A DNA stretch of 6,944 nt from Bacillota bacterium. Its GTDB lineage: Bacteria > Bacillota > Clostridia > UBA1381. The notes below the pieces were generated by a model. It had not been told where the DNA came from, ran no database searches, and saw only the letters and a list, made by a program, of their open reading frames with translations. The DNA is taken from positions 1-6,944 of the forward strand of contig JAJPXA010000170.1 of NCBI GenBank assembly GCA_021205715.1, read 5' to 3'. Of the stretch, positions 6,890 through 6,944 are shown piece by piece (the stretch's first letter is position 1; each line of letters begins with the position of its first letter). The position numbers and the translations under genes were made by a program.

Positions 6890-6944
6890 CGTGTCGCGCA
6901 TTACAACCTGCAATATGCCGTACTCGTCGCGCAGATCGATAAAC
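6890..6944 (-). repeat. Second copy of a 55-bp aspS fragment, probably an assembly artefact at a contig end
   Basis: This terminal stretch equals 6550-6604 base for base and runs to the last base of the window. It has no start, no ribosome site and no business in a T-box leader, where stem I and the specifier loop should lie. Identity stops sharply at 6889 (C against A). Exactly 55 bases is a common de Bruijn assembly k-mer length, so this is probably a graph overlap and not genomic sequence. A real partial duplication is possible but would have broken the riboswitch. Confidence 0.9.

Overview
All five genes lie on the minus strand, so the biological reading order runs from the right end of the window to the left: a T-box leader (3' half only), aspS, a palindromic repeat, gatC, gatA, gatB, and then a heparinase II/III-family gene that runs off the left edge. 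The organism looks like a low-to-mid GC Firmicute, most likely a gut or rumen type Clostridia. The evidence is a tRNA-sensing T-box riboswitch, strong GGAGG ribosome binding sites, a bacterial AspRS with a GAD insertion beside gatCAB, frequent ATA isoleucine codons, and a GTAG-headed GC-rich intergenic palindrome of a kind I recall from Clostridia. This placement is inferred from the sequence, not from a search.

Right end (6724-6944): the aspS leader holds the T-box sequence and a 13-bp intrinsic terminator ending in six U's. The leader is cut at 6889. The last 55 bases (6890-6944) are an exact copy of 6550-6604 inside aspS, which looks like an assembly-graph artefact at a contig end. The specifier (stem I) part of the riboswitch is therefore not present.

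Middle (1585-6723): aspS, gatC, gatA and gatB are intact. gatC-gatA are 16 nt apart and gatA-gatB overlap by four bases (ATGA), so these three are surely one translationally coupled unit. aspS is separated from gatC by 213 nt holding a nested inverted repeat of two GTAG-headed hairpins facing each other (REPIN-like). The AspRS has His36 at the position tied to relaxed tRNA specificity. Taken with gatCAB, this suggests indirect Asn-tRNA(Asn) synthesis: AspRS makes Asp-tRNA(Asn) and GatCAB amidates it, possibly Glu-tRNA(Gln) too. The T-box would adjust supply to the uncharged tRNA level.

Left end (1-1584): a 141-nt gap with no convincing terminator or promoter, then the first 481 codons of a heparinase II/III-family polysaccharide lyase without a signal peptide, functionally unrelated to the tRNA genes. 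I found no clearly new multi-gene system. The most interesting items are the REPIN-like palindrome, whose arms differ by an exact compensatory base-pair change, and the 55-bp end duplication.
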